Below are positions 34,953-47,040 of a stretch of 64,000 nucleotides of DNA, piece after piece (the first letter of the stretch is position 1; the number at the start of each line of letters is the position of its first letter). The notes under the pieces were generated by a model that was not told where the DNA came from, ran no database searches, and was given only the letters and a program-made list of their open reading frames with translations. The position numbers were made by a program, and so were the translations under genes. This stretch comes from Ooceraea biroi (Eukaryota; Arthropoda; Insecta; Hymenoptera; Formicidae), in the NCBI RefSeq assembly GCF_003672135.1, contig NC_039512.1:404874-468873 (forward strand). Reading direction: 5' to 3'.

Positions 34953-37900
34953 TTATTCACGAATAACGATTATGTACTGAATTACACTGACAACTGGTAC
35001 GCATGTAGATATTAAATAACGTAAAGCAGTTAAGAGTTACGCGAGGTTTTAAGCGCGCCGAAATCGAAGACATTGTTCCGAGATGTATCGTTCTCCGATA
35101 CCCTCAGGGGACAAAGTCGGCAATTGGGTAGCGGTATTAGATGGAAGTATGCAACGAGTCTAGGCGGAGGCAAGCAGCGGTTCTCCCGTGGGACGATTGC
35201 GTCGGCATCCAATCTCAGCCAGCAGGCCGGGCGCTTCTTTCGCGTCTCGCAGCAACTCCCTCCGAGTCCCGTTCGGAAACCCAATTTACCGAATAGCAGC
35301 CATCCGAGTCTCCCCGTTTTCCTTCCTCCCCGTTCCGTAAGATTGCAGTCAATACGAGACAAATCTAATCGCTCATCATCGAGAATTGTGACGATGAGAG
35401 AGGAATTACGCGTGTCGGAGAGGCGATTAAGTTAACTCTAATTTCGGATTCCATTGGCTCGCGTTGGATACTAATATTAAGGGAATGTTATCTTGCGCGA
35501 GATAACCTTTGCTGAAAGAGTATAGATCTTATTTTGCAGGCTATACAGACAGCTCTTTTTTTGTCTATATTATTCATGTCTAAATATCCAACGTATTCTC
35601 ATTTGTTTATCTCTAGCTTGCAAGATGTGAATATTGAAGAATGTTTATTTTATCGTTTGTGCTTAATTGCCAGGGAACCTGTCAAATATAATAATGATGA
35701 TGACGATGAACATAGATCATAATTCTTTTAAAAATTCGTTGATACTGTTACTGTTGATAATGTTACGTAAAACTTGATGAATACATATATTTCTTTTTGA
35801 CACGTGCAAACGGTTAGAAATAGTGTTTCCCTCTGTCCTGCTGTTTGAAGCTTTCAGAGGGTTACCATAAATCAGAGCTCAAGAAGCACTGTCAAAGCAT
35901 GTGAATAATCGTCTCCTCTATCTAGTGCTTCTTGAGTTCCACCCCATATTAGATTGCACTCGTATTTTGTTCTTTTTGGTTGGCAACTGGCCTGCGTCGA
36001 CATCAACAGATTGGCGTCGATTAATACGTACCTAAGAGGTACGCGACCTTTTTCTAAGTGTTACACATGTCACATTATTTGGAATAGAGCAAAAAAGTAA
36101 CTAAAATAGAGAGAAAAAGATGTTAATGTTATAGTATCTCATATAACAATATAAAAGTATTATAAATTAATATGCACGAATTTCCACAAGATGCATTATT
36201 TGACCAGTTGACGATTTTACTCATTTTTTCCAAAAATACAAGAGAATATTTGTTGTTACTTTGGTATAATGACGCAAAATCTTCACAGAATCGCATATTT
36301 ACTGTAGTCTATTTCTTCGTGCACGTGCACCATATGATGGAAAAACAGTAGAGAAAAAATAACTTCCGATACACAGCGTCGTGGTGAGATTCGGCCCATT
36401 GTTCGCCGGATGAGAAGGGAATTTTTGTTGCAACACGGCGGGACTTTTTATGACGTACCACATGATGCACAAAGCGCGGCGACTTTGGTACGCGCGTTTT
36501 TCTCAGGGCTCGACCTGCGAGGGTCGTTTCTACCTTGCACAAAGGCTCGTCCGAGAGCACCGGTAAAAGTGGGGACTCTGTCAAGGAACTCCATCCGAGG
36601 GCTTTGCCCGGCGAAAAGTTATATGAGATAGAAAACTCCAAGTTACATACGACGCGTACAGGTTTCCACGTCGTCTCCACTAGCAATTGCGGCTGTTATC
36701 GCCGTGTTCAATCTTGAGTGAGTAATGAAACGCACGAGATCAGTTCTTCTGACTAGAATGTTGTTTCATATCGTCTGACTGGTAGCAGAGACTATGTAAT
36801 CAGAGTCATATAGTAATATTTATCGATTCCGATCCGAACTCCGCGATGCTTTGACGAAGCTGATTTTGTTCTTGATAAAATTTCGATGTAAAAATCTGTC
36901 AAAAAAAAGAGAAAGTATAATTTTCTGATTGTTTCTTTACAGCGATACGAGAATAGAAGGTATTTAATAAGATAAGATATGAAAGCCGTTTTATCGTCGT
37001 TTTCAACGAATTACTTTGCTAATATTTACTATCACGTTGATTCGTTCTTAATTTACATTGTCTCCTTTAATACTGCCAATCGGATGAATCCTCGTTATTT
37101 TGTTCTGTCAAGCGGCAAAGGAAAGGATGAATTGTGAGAGCGAACTAAGCACCGTTTGAAAAATATTAATCGCGACGAGGTCGTGATCATCCTGGGGAAG
37201 AGATTATCCACGGAACGTCGGAGACGGAGGCATCCGTTCTTAATATTCCTCATAATCGCGTTTCATCTCATTTTCAGGATTCCTCCTTACGAGAGCGGAA
37301 AGCTCTTTGTGAATTTTTAATATTAATGGCTCGTTACCGTGATAACTCGCCGACCTGATTGGCTGCCTTCGGCGATGGTGATTTATTATAATATTCGTCG
37401 TCATCCTCCCTAGCTCTCTCGGGACAATGCCCGAACTGTATGATAAAAAATTAAATAGAGCGGAGAACATGCTCTTAATGTCGAATGGAAAATTTTTAGC
37501 CTAGAACGTTAACATTGAATGATTAGCAACTATTCTGATATCTACGATATTATCTATATTAGAAGAGATCCAAATGTATCTACAACGGACATGACTGAAT
37601 TGTTATTTCGTTGACGAATCGTTATTTCTGTCGTAACTAAAATATCCAGTAGTGACAAAAATTAATATTTATTTAAACTGCTATAGCGTGTCTATGTTAC
37701 ATTTTGATGATACAATGTTATCTTTTATTTTGTTTCTTAATTTTTAGTCAAATTTAGTCTCATTGTGACTCGTTGCATGAAAATTGCGAATCACAAAAGA
37801 CTAAAGTAAAACAAACGAAAATTATTGGTTTTATTGAAAAAATGAAAAGTGAAAGTTACATTACAGCTTATGCTATATTGATATGGAGAACTTTTAGAGA

Positions 37901-38845
37901 TCTCAAACTAATACCCATTAACTTACCGTTAAAGACCGTAGACTTTTGGCGCATTTGAAGTCCGATTTTAAGATCGTTCGTTCGGAATTCGTTTCGCTGG
38001 GTAAGCGAGTTTCTCGTGAATTACGATCACGAAAGAATCGTCTACGAAATTCCCACTTGCATCAGCCATATCGCTCGAAGATCGGAGGATAATCCAACAA
38101 TCTCCGTGGCGATGGGACTACGAAAAATTTGCGGGTGTGGGAAGGGCTTGTGGTAATTCTCTAAAGAAAGAGGGGAGGAAGAGAGAAAACGGATATGCAG
38201 AGCAGAGGTTTTGTAGAGGCAATTTGCAAGGTTTGCTTCTTAGCCAACCCCAGAAGAGCAGCGGGATGGGTCATGTTGGCGTATCGTGATCCGCGATCTT
38301 GATCGTAGCATCCGTAACCGTACTTTCCATTCTCCTCGTCGACCACGTCGTTTCCATTTCCTTCCGCGCAACCTTAACCCATATGCGCGTTTGCGCGATA
38401 TATACGTACATCAGCGCGAGATTACTCGTATCTAGCATGTGTTTCTTCCCGCAGCTCGAATGGAGAGTCTGCCGCCCTAGGCAAATCACTGTAACTATAC
38501 TAACACATTCAACATATATGTTGGAATTGTTAACGTAAAATAAATATATCTCAGCTGTTTCACACAGTTGTATAAAACGCTTGTTTGCAGAGTATCCAAC
38601 GCACAATTTGAGAAAGAAATAAAACGCATTTTATTATCTCATAATTTATGAAGATCAGTACTTTTTGGTTACTTTCTTGATTGAATATAATATGAGATCG
38701 TGTTAATATCTATTATCGAAAAAGATTGAGTACTGCCAAAGTTAATTCCAACGTATGGTTCTTTAACGCAGCTGTTGTTTATTCGGATAATTTGGAAAAC
38801 CATGCGTATGATGGAAAGAACAACGTTTATAATTATAAGTAGTTA
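34953..38845. other. Intronic stretch with CpG-rich patches, no gene
   Basis: 35040-35440 and 36370-36720 are GC-rich islands in AT-rich DNA with frames on both strands, best read as noncoding. A short inverted repeat (CTCAAGAAGCAC and its complement) sits at about 35878-35936. No gene is supported. Confidence 0.4.
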
Positions 38846-39445
38846 TTAGGTCATTAAGTAATCCGATCTATATGACGATATAAATATTGTAGCGATGTTT
38901 TGGACAATTTTGTTTTCTGTTTTTTAAAGGTTGTTTATCCTGCTATAAAATTAATATACGATAAGCTATATTGTGCTGTCATATGTGTTTAGTAGATACA
39001 CTAATGAGAGGCTGGCCAACACCGCTATTCCGACATATTTCAATCCTACGAGAGAGAAAGAAATATACACTCTTTCACTATCTCACTCTAATTTATAATA
39101 ACATGTGACTAACGTACAATAATGTGTGATGACCTATTGATGTGATACTTTTTTAAATTCACTCGTGCACGTGATTAAAAAATTGTAAAGTGACAGGATA
39201 TTCAGCACCATCTCGCAACAATTCTAAAAGGTTACGTAATGAAAATTTTCTCGAGAAATGCAGAACGTTGAGCTATATGGATTCAAAATGTCGGTCGCGA
39301 AAATTGAGTACCAATGGAAATTGTTGAAAAATAATGGACCAATCAAAAATGCCCTTTCCGAAGCCAATCTCTCATTAGAATGTCTCTAGTGTTTAGTAAT
39401 TTAGTTTATTTATCGCCATCTAAACGCAATCTGAATTACTTAGTT
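38846..39445. mobile_element. Mariner-like non-autonomous element, interrupted
   Basis: Ends TTAGGTCATTAAGTAAT (left) and TTAGGTCGTTAACTAAGTAA (right, minus strand) are flanked by TA at 38844-38845 and 39446-39447. It has no transposase reading frame. A second element (38993-39388) has inserted in it. Divergent ends indicate an old copy. Confidence 0.65.
38993..39388. mobile_element. hAT-like MITE nested in the 38846 element
   Basis: It is bounded by an 8-bp direct repeat GTGTTTAG (38985-38992 and 39389-39396). Its ends are TAGATACACTAATGAGAG and, on the minus strand, TAGAGACATTCTAATGAGAG. The 8-bp duplication and a TAG start fit the hAT superfamily. Interior noncoding. Confidence 0.65.
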
Positions 39446-39520
39446 AACGACCTAATATTTATAACTCAATAATTGGTATACCGCTAGTACTTTGAATACA
39501 ATGAATTCCTTTATTGTTGA

Positions 39521-39893
39521 CCAAACTAGCAATCCAACAATTAAATCACAACGTTTCAGCCAATATCCGGCCCTTCTCAAGTGATTGGTTCATATAAAGA
39601 TACAAGATAGGTTACAAGTCGCTTTCTAAAACAAATCCGCGATGTAAAAAATGTTTTCCTCAAACAGTATTATTTAATACAATCTTGTTACCTACTTGCA
39701 GAAAACGACTTTCCGTTAAATGTGTGAACAATAATCCACCACATCGCAGGCACAAAATAGACATCCACCGATAACAAGCGGCAGCCAACGACTAAGAAAT
39801 ATCTTTATAAATATCTTTATATGAACCAATCACTTGAGAAGGGCCGGATATTGGCTGAAACGTTGTGATTTAATTATTGGATTGCTAGTTTGG
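39521..39893. mobile_element. Inverted-repeat element with about 85-bp arms
   Basis: Left arm from CCAAACTAGCAATCC at 39521 and right arm ending GGATTGCTAGTTTGG at 39893 are near-perfect inverted copies, including CCAATATCCGGCCCTTCTCA. The centre (about 39606-39812) is noncoding. No target duplication is seen. Confidence 0.8.
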
Positions 39894-41368
39894 CTAATAT
39901 TTATAAGCATACACCATTTTTGCGATAATAATGCTCATTTCGTTTCACTATGCTATGGTGCTTAATGAGACAGGTTGCGTTTACTGAGCTCAACTATGTT
40001 AAATCTTATTTAAATCGGCTTTGGAGGTATCTCCAGTAGTGGCGGATAAGCTGTATGTCATTTTCATAATCCGTTTTTCCACTTGATGCGAGCAAAAACA
40101 ACATCGAGGACTTTTATTCTATGCGAAATAAAATTCGTTTTATGAACATTTAACGACGAAAAACTGGTATATTTGAAATCAACGAACAAAGTGCTCTTAA
40201 CCGTAAAAAATTCTTAGTAGCTCTGTTATACTATTTATACTGTAAGAATAGCGTTTTACGTCGCATGAATTAGAGCATGTCGATCGCTACTGTTCCTTGA
40301 TTCCATACTCTCGTCTTGTATTTTTTTTTCGTGATTTATAACTGAACTTGTTCAGATAGCGTAAAAATCGATCGTACTTAACAGCAAAGTAAACAATACA
40401 TTTTACTTACTGTCAGTTAACTTCTCAGAAAAGGCTATACTTCGTTAAAAGCAACGTTTGAAGTTTAGCTAAACTAAGTTTCCCTGACTTGGCCACGCCT
40501 GAGTGCCGTACCGAAAGATTGAAAATTAGCGCAAAGTGCGCGGCAGTCATTTCCTATAATGCAAACTAGCGCGAAACAGAATCGTACTTTGCGAAATTGG
40601 AAAATAAAATGTTATTAGGATATTTCCAATTGTTTTGAAAAGCAAAAAATAATATTGCTGTTTTGGCTCCTGAATCTTTTTATATTTATTTAATTTTAGA
40701 TCTGACTACGATATTACTACGTTTTACAACAATCGTAACAACATTGATAACATAAGAGTTCTGAGGCTGTCGAAGAAAATTGCTTCTCTCTCTCTCTCCC
40801 TTTCCCTCTTCCTCCCCCCCTCTCTCTCTCTCTCAAGTCTGTAGATTTCTTGACCAAGATGTAAGTGTTTAAATCCTGAAACTGAGCTCCTTATATATAA
40901 ATTTATTTAAATTATCCGTTATATACAAGAAAGTTATCTTAAGAGCGTCTCTTATTACGTCCCTTATTTATAAACTTTTTTACTATTGTTATACATTTAC
41001 TATTGTTGCAACATATAATACATTGATGTAATTAATGTTAGATATTTTTGCTTAAGAAATTATCAGAGATCAAGATTGTTTGCTTATTTATTATAGAGAT
41101 TAAAAATTGTCATTATTATTATGGAAAAATCGGAAAAAAATCATTACTTATTACGTAATATAATATAAAAATTAAATTCATGAAATAATTTTTTAATTTT
41201 AATAGGGATTATATTTTAAATTATATTTTATATTTTAAATTCGAAGTAATATCAGTTTCATAATAGATTTAATTAATAATTGAAGTTCATTTCACATCAG
41301 AAAACTTTTAGTTTTGCTTTACAAGATATAATGCAAAGTCCAAATATGAAAACATTGTATCATATGTA
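39894..41368. other. Intronic stretch without recognisable gene
   Basis: AT-rich, with a pyrimidine-rich run of CT and C at about 40784-40834. No coding frame or larger repeat is supported. Confidence 0.45.
40784..40834. repeat. Interrupted (CT)n microsatellite
   Basis: CT dinucleotide blocks are interrupted by CCC and TCCTCC sequence. Confidence 0.92.
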
Positions 41369-41520
41369 TTAAATGCGCAAATTAATTCGGTGCTTCTTTT
41401 GAAAAATATTGAACCTTTATTTACAAAAAGATAATAAACATGTCAATCTTTGAAATATTCGCCATTATTTTTTAATATTTTTCTCCATCTATCGAGCAGC
41501 TGACGAACAGCATCTACTAT
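41369..41520 (-). mobile_element. 3' fragment of an old mariner
   Basis: The terminus TTAAATGCGCAAATTAATTC, preceded by TA, is followed on the minus strand by a frame ending LLDRWRKILKNNGEYFKD and a stop, the usual mariner transposase C terminus. Sequence beyond about 41520 no longer aligns with a mariner by eye. The same terminal sequence recurs at 43074, 50174-50374 and 54673. Confidence 0.75.
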
Positions 41521-43073
41521 CGGTACAATATGCTGAAACATTTGACGTAGAGAGCCGTGAATATTCAAGAGCCTTCTGGCCGGAGTTCGTCATCAACTTC
41601 ATTGAATTTGTTCGCCGCATCTCCTTGCTTTGATCGCTAGCTGGAAACGTTGCGGGAAAAGCGGTTTCGTTCGGGCCGATAATGAGCGAAGATAAATGAA
41701 GAAAAATACTATCGCTCCTTATGCTCACCACATTGCAGTATCGAACAACTCTTTGAAGTCATTATTATAAGATACGTCGTTATCCGCGACGGCGTATCGA
41801 CTACCAATTTGTTCCTCGGAAATTCCACGAAACCAATCACCTCTTCTCTACGGTATGAACAATTTAGTGGAAATTTACGTATAAGAATAATAACAACTAA
41901 CTTTTTTCATTTCTCTCTTTCTCCTTGCGAAAATTAAAGTCGCAATCATTCTCTTTTTATTGTACTTTTTTGTAATATTAGATTTATAAGATTTAAATAA
42001 TAAATATTAAAAAGATTTAGAGATTTTATTGTTTACAAATTGCAACAACTAATTATCACGTTATTATATGGAGAACAGTCATAATCAACAATTTGTTTCT
42101 GTTAATTGTTTTTTTGTAAATTGGAAAGATAAGTTAACGTTATTCTTATTGTTCATTCGAGTTATAGTATGTGTCCTCGAATTTGTACAATTTTGTTAAT
42201 TGGTGATACGCACGCACAGCAACTAGTACTGTTTGAACATTCCTATTTTTTTTTCGTTCGTACTCTTCACTGATGTATGAGCACGACGAATCAGAATGCT
42301 GTGAAATCTTGTTTGTAATGCTATTTGATATTTTTGTCTCTATTGTTTTACGTATTCAATTTGTGCGATACGGTGGAAGTCGGAATATCTGAGTATCGTT
42401 GAATAAAAATTCCGAGTATCATGTTGTTATCGAAACATTATTACGCATAAAAGAAAAGTAGAATAAAAAAATGGAGAGACATATGCCATTTATATATATA
42501 AAACACCTTTTACAACAAAAAATGGAGAAATTTGTCGCTTCTCTATCTATACTTAATCTTTTTGTTTTAATTATTTACTTTGTGTAATAATAATAATGAG
42601 TAATTTATTTTTGTATTAAATTATAATCGTTTATTTGTGAACATTAGTATCTTGTATCTTGTGAAATATTGTTTTTCCATTTCTAATAATCCAAGTTCTA
42701 TTTATAATGATAAATTGATAAGTGGGATACCTCGATAAATGAAATAAACAATGGAATATTGTGATAATGTTCATCTACGTTTCGTACTAATATTCGTGTT
42801 GTACCACGTCATGATACACGCGAGTAGATTATATAGTTACGCGCGCCAAGCAAATTTGTTCAATCTAGACATCGCACGTTGTTTGTTTCCGTGAGCGACC
42901 TAATTTCCATTTGAAAAATCACGGTTGCGTATATATTCGCCTCATTCAGATTTTTAGCCGTCCCTTCTAATAGTTATTTCGTCGCTTTTACTAGTAACAC
43001 TCTTTCGTGTCATTTCCCATATAGGTATATCGATGAGCATCGTTAGTGATCCTCGAATTTGCTTCTACTATTA
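41521..43073. other. Intronic stretch without recognisable gene
   Basis: AT-rich. 41560-41830 is slightly CpG-richer and has a minus-strand frame (41489-41731) that begins beyond the mariner fragment and shows no domain. Nothing else is supported. Confidence 0.4.
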
Positions 43074-43308
43074 TTAGCTCTGCAAATTAATTCGATGCTC
43101 TTTTTTTTGAAGAAATTAAGTCTTTACTTACTTTCTTTTTTTTCGAGAAGAGACTCGTCAGTCAATGTGGTCAATAGTGGAAAATGGAAAAAAAGTATTA
43201 GAAAATGATGGCGAGAAAATGTTTCGAAGATTAACTTCTTTATTATGTTTTTGTAATAAAAGTTCAATTTCTTCAAAAAAAGAGCATCGAATTAATTTGC
43301 ACATCCAA
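43074..43308 (+). mobile_element. Internally deleted mariner copy (235 bp)
   Basis: Ends TTAGCTCTGCAAATTAATTC and, on the minus strand, TTGGATGTGCAAATTAATTC are flanked by TA (43072-43073, 43309-43310). Inside, a plus-strand frame reads VLENDGEKMF, a degraded transposase C terminus, so it derives from the same family as the copy at 54673 in opposite orientation. Confidence 0.8.
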
Positions 43309-44136
43309 TATATTTATATATTTATGATGTGCATCATTATCAAATCTTCTTTGTACGATTAACTTTTAGTCAAATATTATTATATGTAATTTAATTTTTG
43401 GACGTGATTGATATTAGTGAGCTGAATAATAATATTAATATGCTACTGCTATTACTAAATTAGTATTTATCAGTATACAGAAATGAATCAATTTATTAAT
43501 TAATCCATGGTTCAGCGATGATAATTCCTATAATATACGAGCGATTAGTTTATTGAACATATGTTTATCCAATATGGTACAGCTATTGCAAATTATTTAA
43601 TCATTCTTAAATGCATACATATTCACGTTGTCAAATCAAACGCAAATTTCATAATGACTCCAGGGCAGAGAGAAAAAGGTTTCGGCATTTTTTACAATGC
43701 ATATCTCCTATATGGATGTCACAGTATTAACAAACTGAACGTTTATCAAATATAAAATAGTGTGCATTTAAGGATCGGGTTTGAACGAAAACGCTTCGAG
43801 GGCACTCTCGATGCCATAGACTTCATCGTAGTCCTGTCGTTCTGCTTCACTCCTCCACGACACGGGCACACTACGCGTGGATACACCTGTACCTACCTAT
43901 ATAAACATTTTATATAACGGGAACATCTATGGAGGAGCCGTACGTATACGTGTTCTAGCTGCCAATAATTCCTCTCCCCGCGCTGCCATAACAATATTTC
44001 GAACACGACGGCTGAAGTTCCTGAATGGCACATTCAAATCGAGCCGCAATCGTCGACAAAGTCGCGTCGCATTTGCAACACAATGCGTCTCGCGTCGTCG
44101 TCCTTTTCCCGGTCCTTCATTTTGGCACATGGCAAC

Positions 44137-44163
44137 TCCCCCCCCCCCCCTCTCTCTCTCTCT
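44137..44163. repeat. Poly(C) plus (CT)n run
   Basis: About thirteen C residues are followed by TC dinucleotides. Confidence 0.9.
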
Positions 44164-44579
44164 AGTCGCGTTTTATGCACGATTAGTGCTTGAAATGGCG
44201 TACAAATAAATCTATCGCTTCTCGCAGCCGCTTCTCACATGCACAGTTGGAATTTTCACAACGCGTCACACAACGCATACTCACACATATGTATCATCAT
44301 CATCATCTATTCTAACGTGTGTCATCAAGAGTTACGTGAAACTATTATTATTCCTTGCACACATCTATACTATCTTGTTTATAATTAATACAGAAAGAAT
44401 GTTATTTAAGTTCTAGTGAAAATGAAGTATGTTAACATATTCCCTGTTATAGTAATCATTGGTGACTGACATATAATAAACATAGACGTATAATATTGTA
44501 TATAGACCGCGCGTTTTCCATGTTTTCTATAGTTCGACGCGTTAGAAAGTAGAAAGAGATAGCATGCTTTTAAATGTCA

Positions 44580-44620
44580 TTCTGTCATTTTTCTAATGAC
44601 ATCATTAGAAAAAGACAGAA
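44580..44620. repeat. Short near-perfect hairpin
   Basis: TTCTGTC..TTTTCTAATG pairs with CATTAGAAAA.GACAGAA across a 4-base loop with one bulged base. Function unknown. Confidence 0.7.
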
Positions 44621-46850
44621 CAACTTAATATTTTTATTTATTAAAAGTTTGCAGATTATTATATGGACATGTTAAGTTAAGTTAATCTTAATCCAATTAG
44701 TGTAAACTGGGTGAAATTGGTGGAAAATCAGCCAAGTTGCACTTGAATTGAAATTGGCGGTGAATATGTTAACTTAAGTTGAGCTGTTTTTGTCAGAAAT
44801 TAAATTAATTTCTATATATATTATGAAAGATATATTTCTTCATTAGTTTAACGTTTATGTAGACTTTATACGCGAGGAACTCAATCATATTTCTTGACGA
44901 TACAGAATGTAATTGATAGCGTTCTGTAATGGCAAAATATGGCACAAAGGACGACCGCCGAATAGTTACGCTTATTAGGTCGAACGTATTTGTGAGTTAC
45001 CCAGTATAGCATCCCGTCGCGTTTTAACGAGAATCATTAAGCGTCCAGCTCCCTCTTTCCATGAGATGTCTCTCGCACATCCGGGCGGACGATACGTTGC
45101 CGGATCGTCGTGGTTAATGCCAGGCTCTTGTTGACGGAACGTGACTTTTCCTTAATCGAGATACCTTTTCTTCCTTAATCCGTGTACGAGATAGAAAATT
45201 CACTTATCTCACAAAGATTTCAGGATAAACAAAGATCGCCAGCTGAGAAAGGAAAATTGTTCGTCAAAGGCGAAATATCTTGTGTGTCAGGCGCTTTACG
45301 TCGAGTAAAATATTCCGCAGCAAAATTACAACATCCCCGTGCTTCGTTTCCGAATTGTATCATTCCGAATTGAATACAATAACAACACGCGTAGAAAGAT
45401 AAATGCGTTCTTTGCGCGGAACAGGTTGTAGCAGTTGGATGGTTATAGTAGTTTTCATGCGGTATGAACGAACTAGATATGCAGTATATGCAATGGAATT
45501 CGTTTATTTTAAATAGCGGTGGTTGTGCGAGCAGAATTAGGTATTAAAATTATTGCCGACAATGCTGACAAGCCAGTTCCAGTTTAGCTCTGTAAACCGC
45601 ATTTCTACAACACTATATTAATTCGCGATAAATTGTCCACTCAGTGGCTAAACCTTCGTATTTGCCTTGATTAGAATCACTGATAACACAACGTTAAAGC
45701 GAACAGCGTATTTTAGCAACGGAAATACAATTTTGCCTTACGTTAAGAATTTTTAACATCCAGAGTCATTTTTATCGCAAAGATTTCCAAGTATTAAGAG
45801 AGGAATACTTCAACTGTGAATCTCCGTGTTTTGAATCATAGCGCCGTGCACTACGCGGGCATTTGTTTTCTAAATAGGCAATACATAATAGTTGACATCC
45901 GAAATAATATTTATCCGGATCGAGAAATAGGTTTGCACAGAGATTAATGTTATCGTGTGGCACGCTACAACAATAATTCTACCAGAGCGAATGCGATAAA
46001 GTGATGCGTTTGAATGAAAGGACTAAAAGCACCTTTAATACGAATTAATTATCGTATCGCTATTGGCGATCTGTGCGTACAGTACTTGCATTATCGCATA
46101 CTGCTCAATCAAGTGTTCATCAAATTACTGCACGACGTGCCGTGCGCATAGCCGATACGTCATGGAGGGATTTCTAAATTCGCTAAAACCGTGATAACTC
46201 GTCTATTTTATTCGAACACGAGTGACAAGTGTCAAGTGAGAGGTGAATAAAATTGACGAGCCCTAAAATTGCCAGAAACCTGGATATCCAGACAAGTGTC
46301 ATCATCAAAAAGAACTCGATAACGGAATTTCTTTCTCAAAATGCCCGTCCATATTCACGATTAAATCTCGTATGATCGTTTTGTCAGTTTTGTTTTGGCG
46401 TAATTATATTGACGATTCTCTTGACAAGATCGATCGAACGCGGCGCGATTTTGCGGCATCCGGAGTTACAAAATGCCGCGCGAAAACGGAAATGAGAATA
46501 ATCAATGGTAATTGATGTGAAGGGAGACAGGGAATCTGCGGGAGGCTAGAAGATGAGAATAAAGTGGAACAAGCGAAAAGGGGAAGAATTAGTAGATGAA
46601 ACTGAAAAGCTGACCTTTAATCCACGCTTGTGCTCCAAAAAACTTATTTGGATTTGGTTCCACCTAATTATGTCATTTTGCATTTGCTAACCAGTGCCCG
46701 TCAGAGTCGCCATTGTTCTTTTTCAGTTTCTAACGTATTCTTTTGTATGCTATTTACGAAAGTTTCGGTTGGTAGAAATTAAATTGCAAAACTTTCTTGT
46801 TCCGTAATAATATATCGTAGAATTCGACGCATGCGCGTAATGAGAATAAA

Positions 46851-46893
46851 TCATATCATATCATATCATATATATGTGTGTGTGTGTGTGTGT
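46851..46893. repeat. (CATAT)n then (TG)n microsatellite
   Basis: Four CATAT-type units pass into ATATATG and then a TG dinucleotide run. Confidence 0.93.
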
Positions 46894-47022
46894 ATGTGCT
46901 CATTGTTGCAATAAAACATATTATCGCTTAAATTATTACAAATTCTCATTAACTAAATGCTGTATCCGCTGTTATTGTTATTATTTGAAATTATCTTTTA
47001 TAATTTTATAACTCTTGGATAA

Positions 47023-47040
47023 TTGTGTGTGTGTGTGTGT
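47023..47040. repeat. (TG)n microsatellite
   Basis: Nine TG/GT dinucleotide units. Confidence 0.9.

Noticed and set aside
35030..35435. Overlapping frames of 110 and 120 residues on both strands
   Set aside because: Mutually overlapping frames in a CpG-rich island without family features; treated as noncoding.
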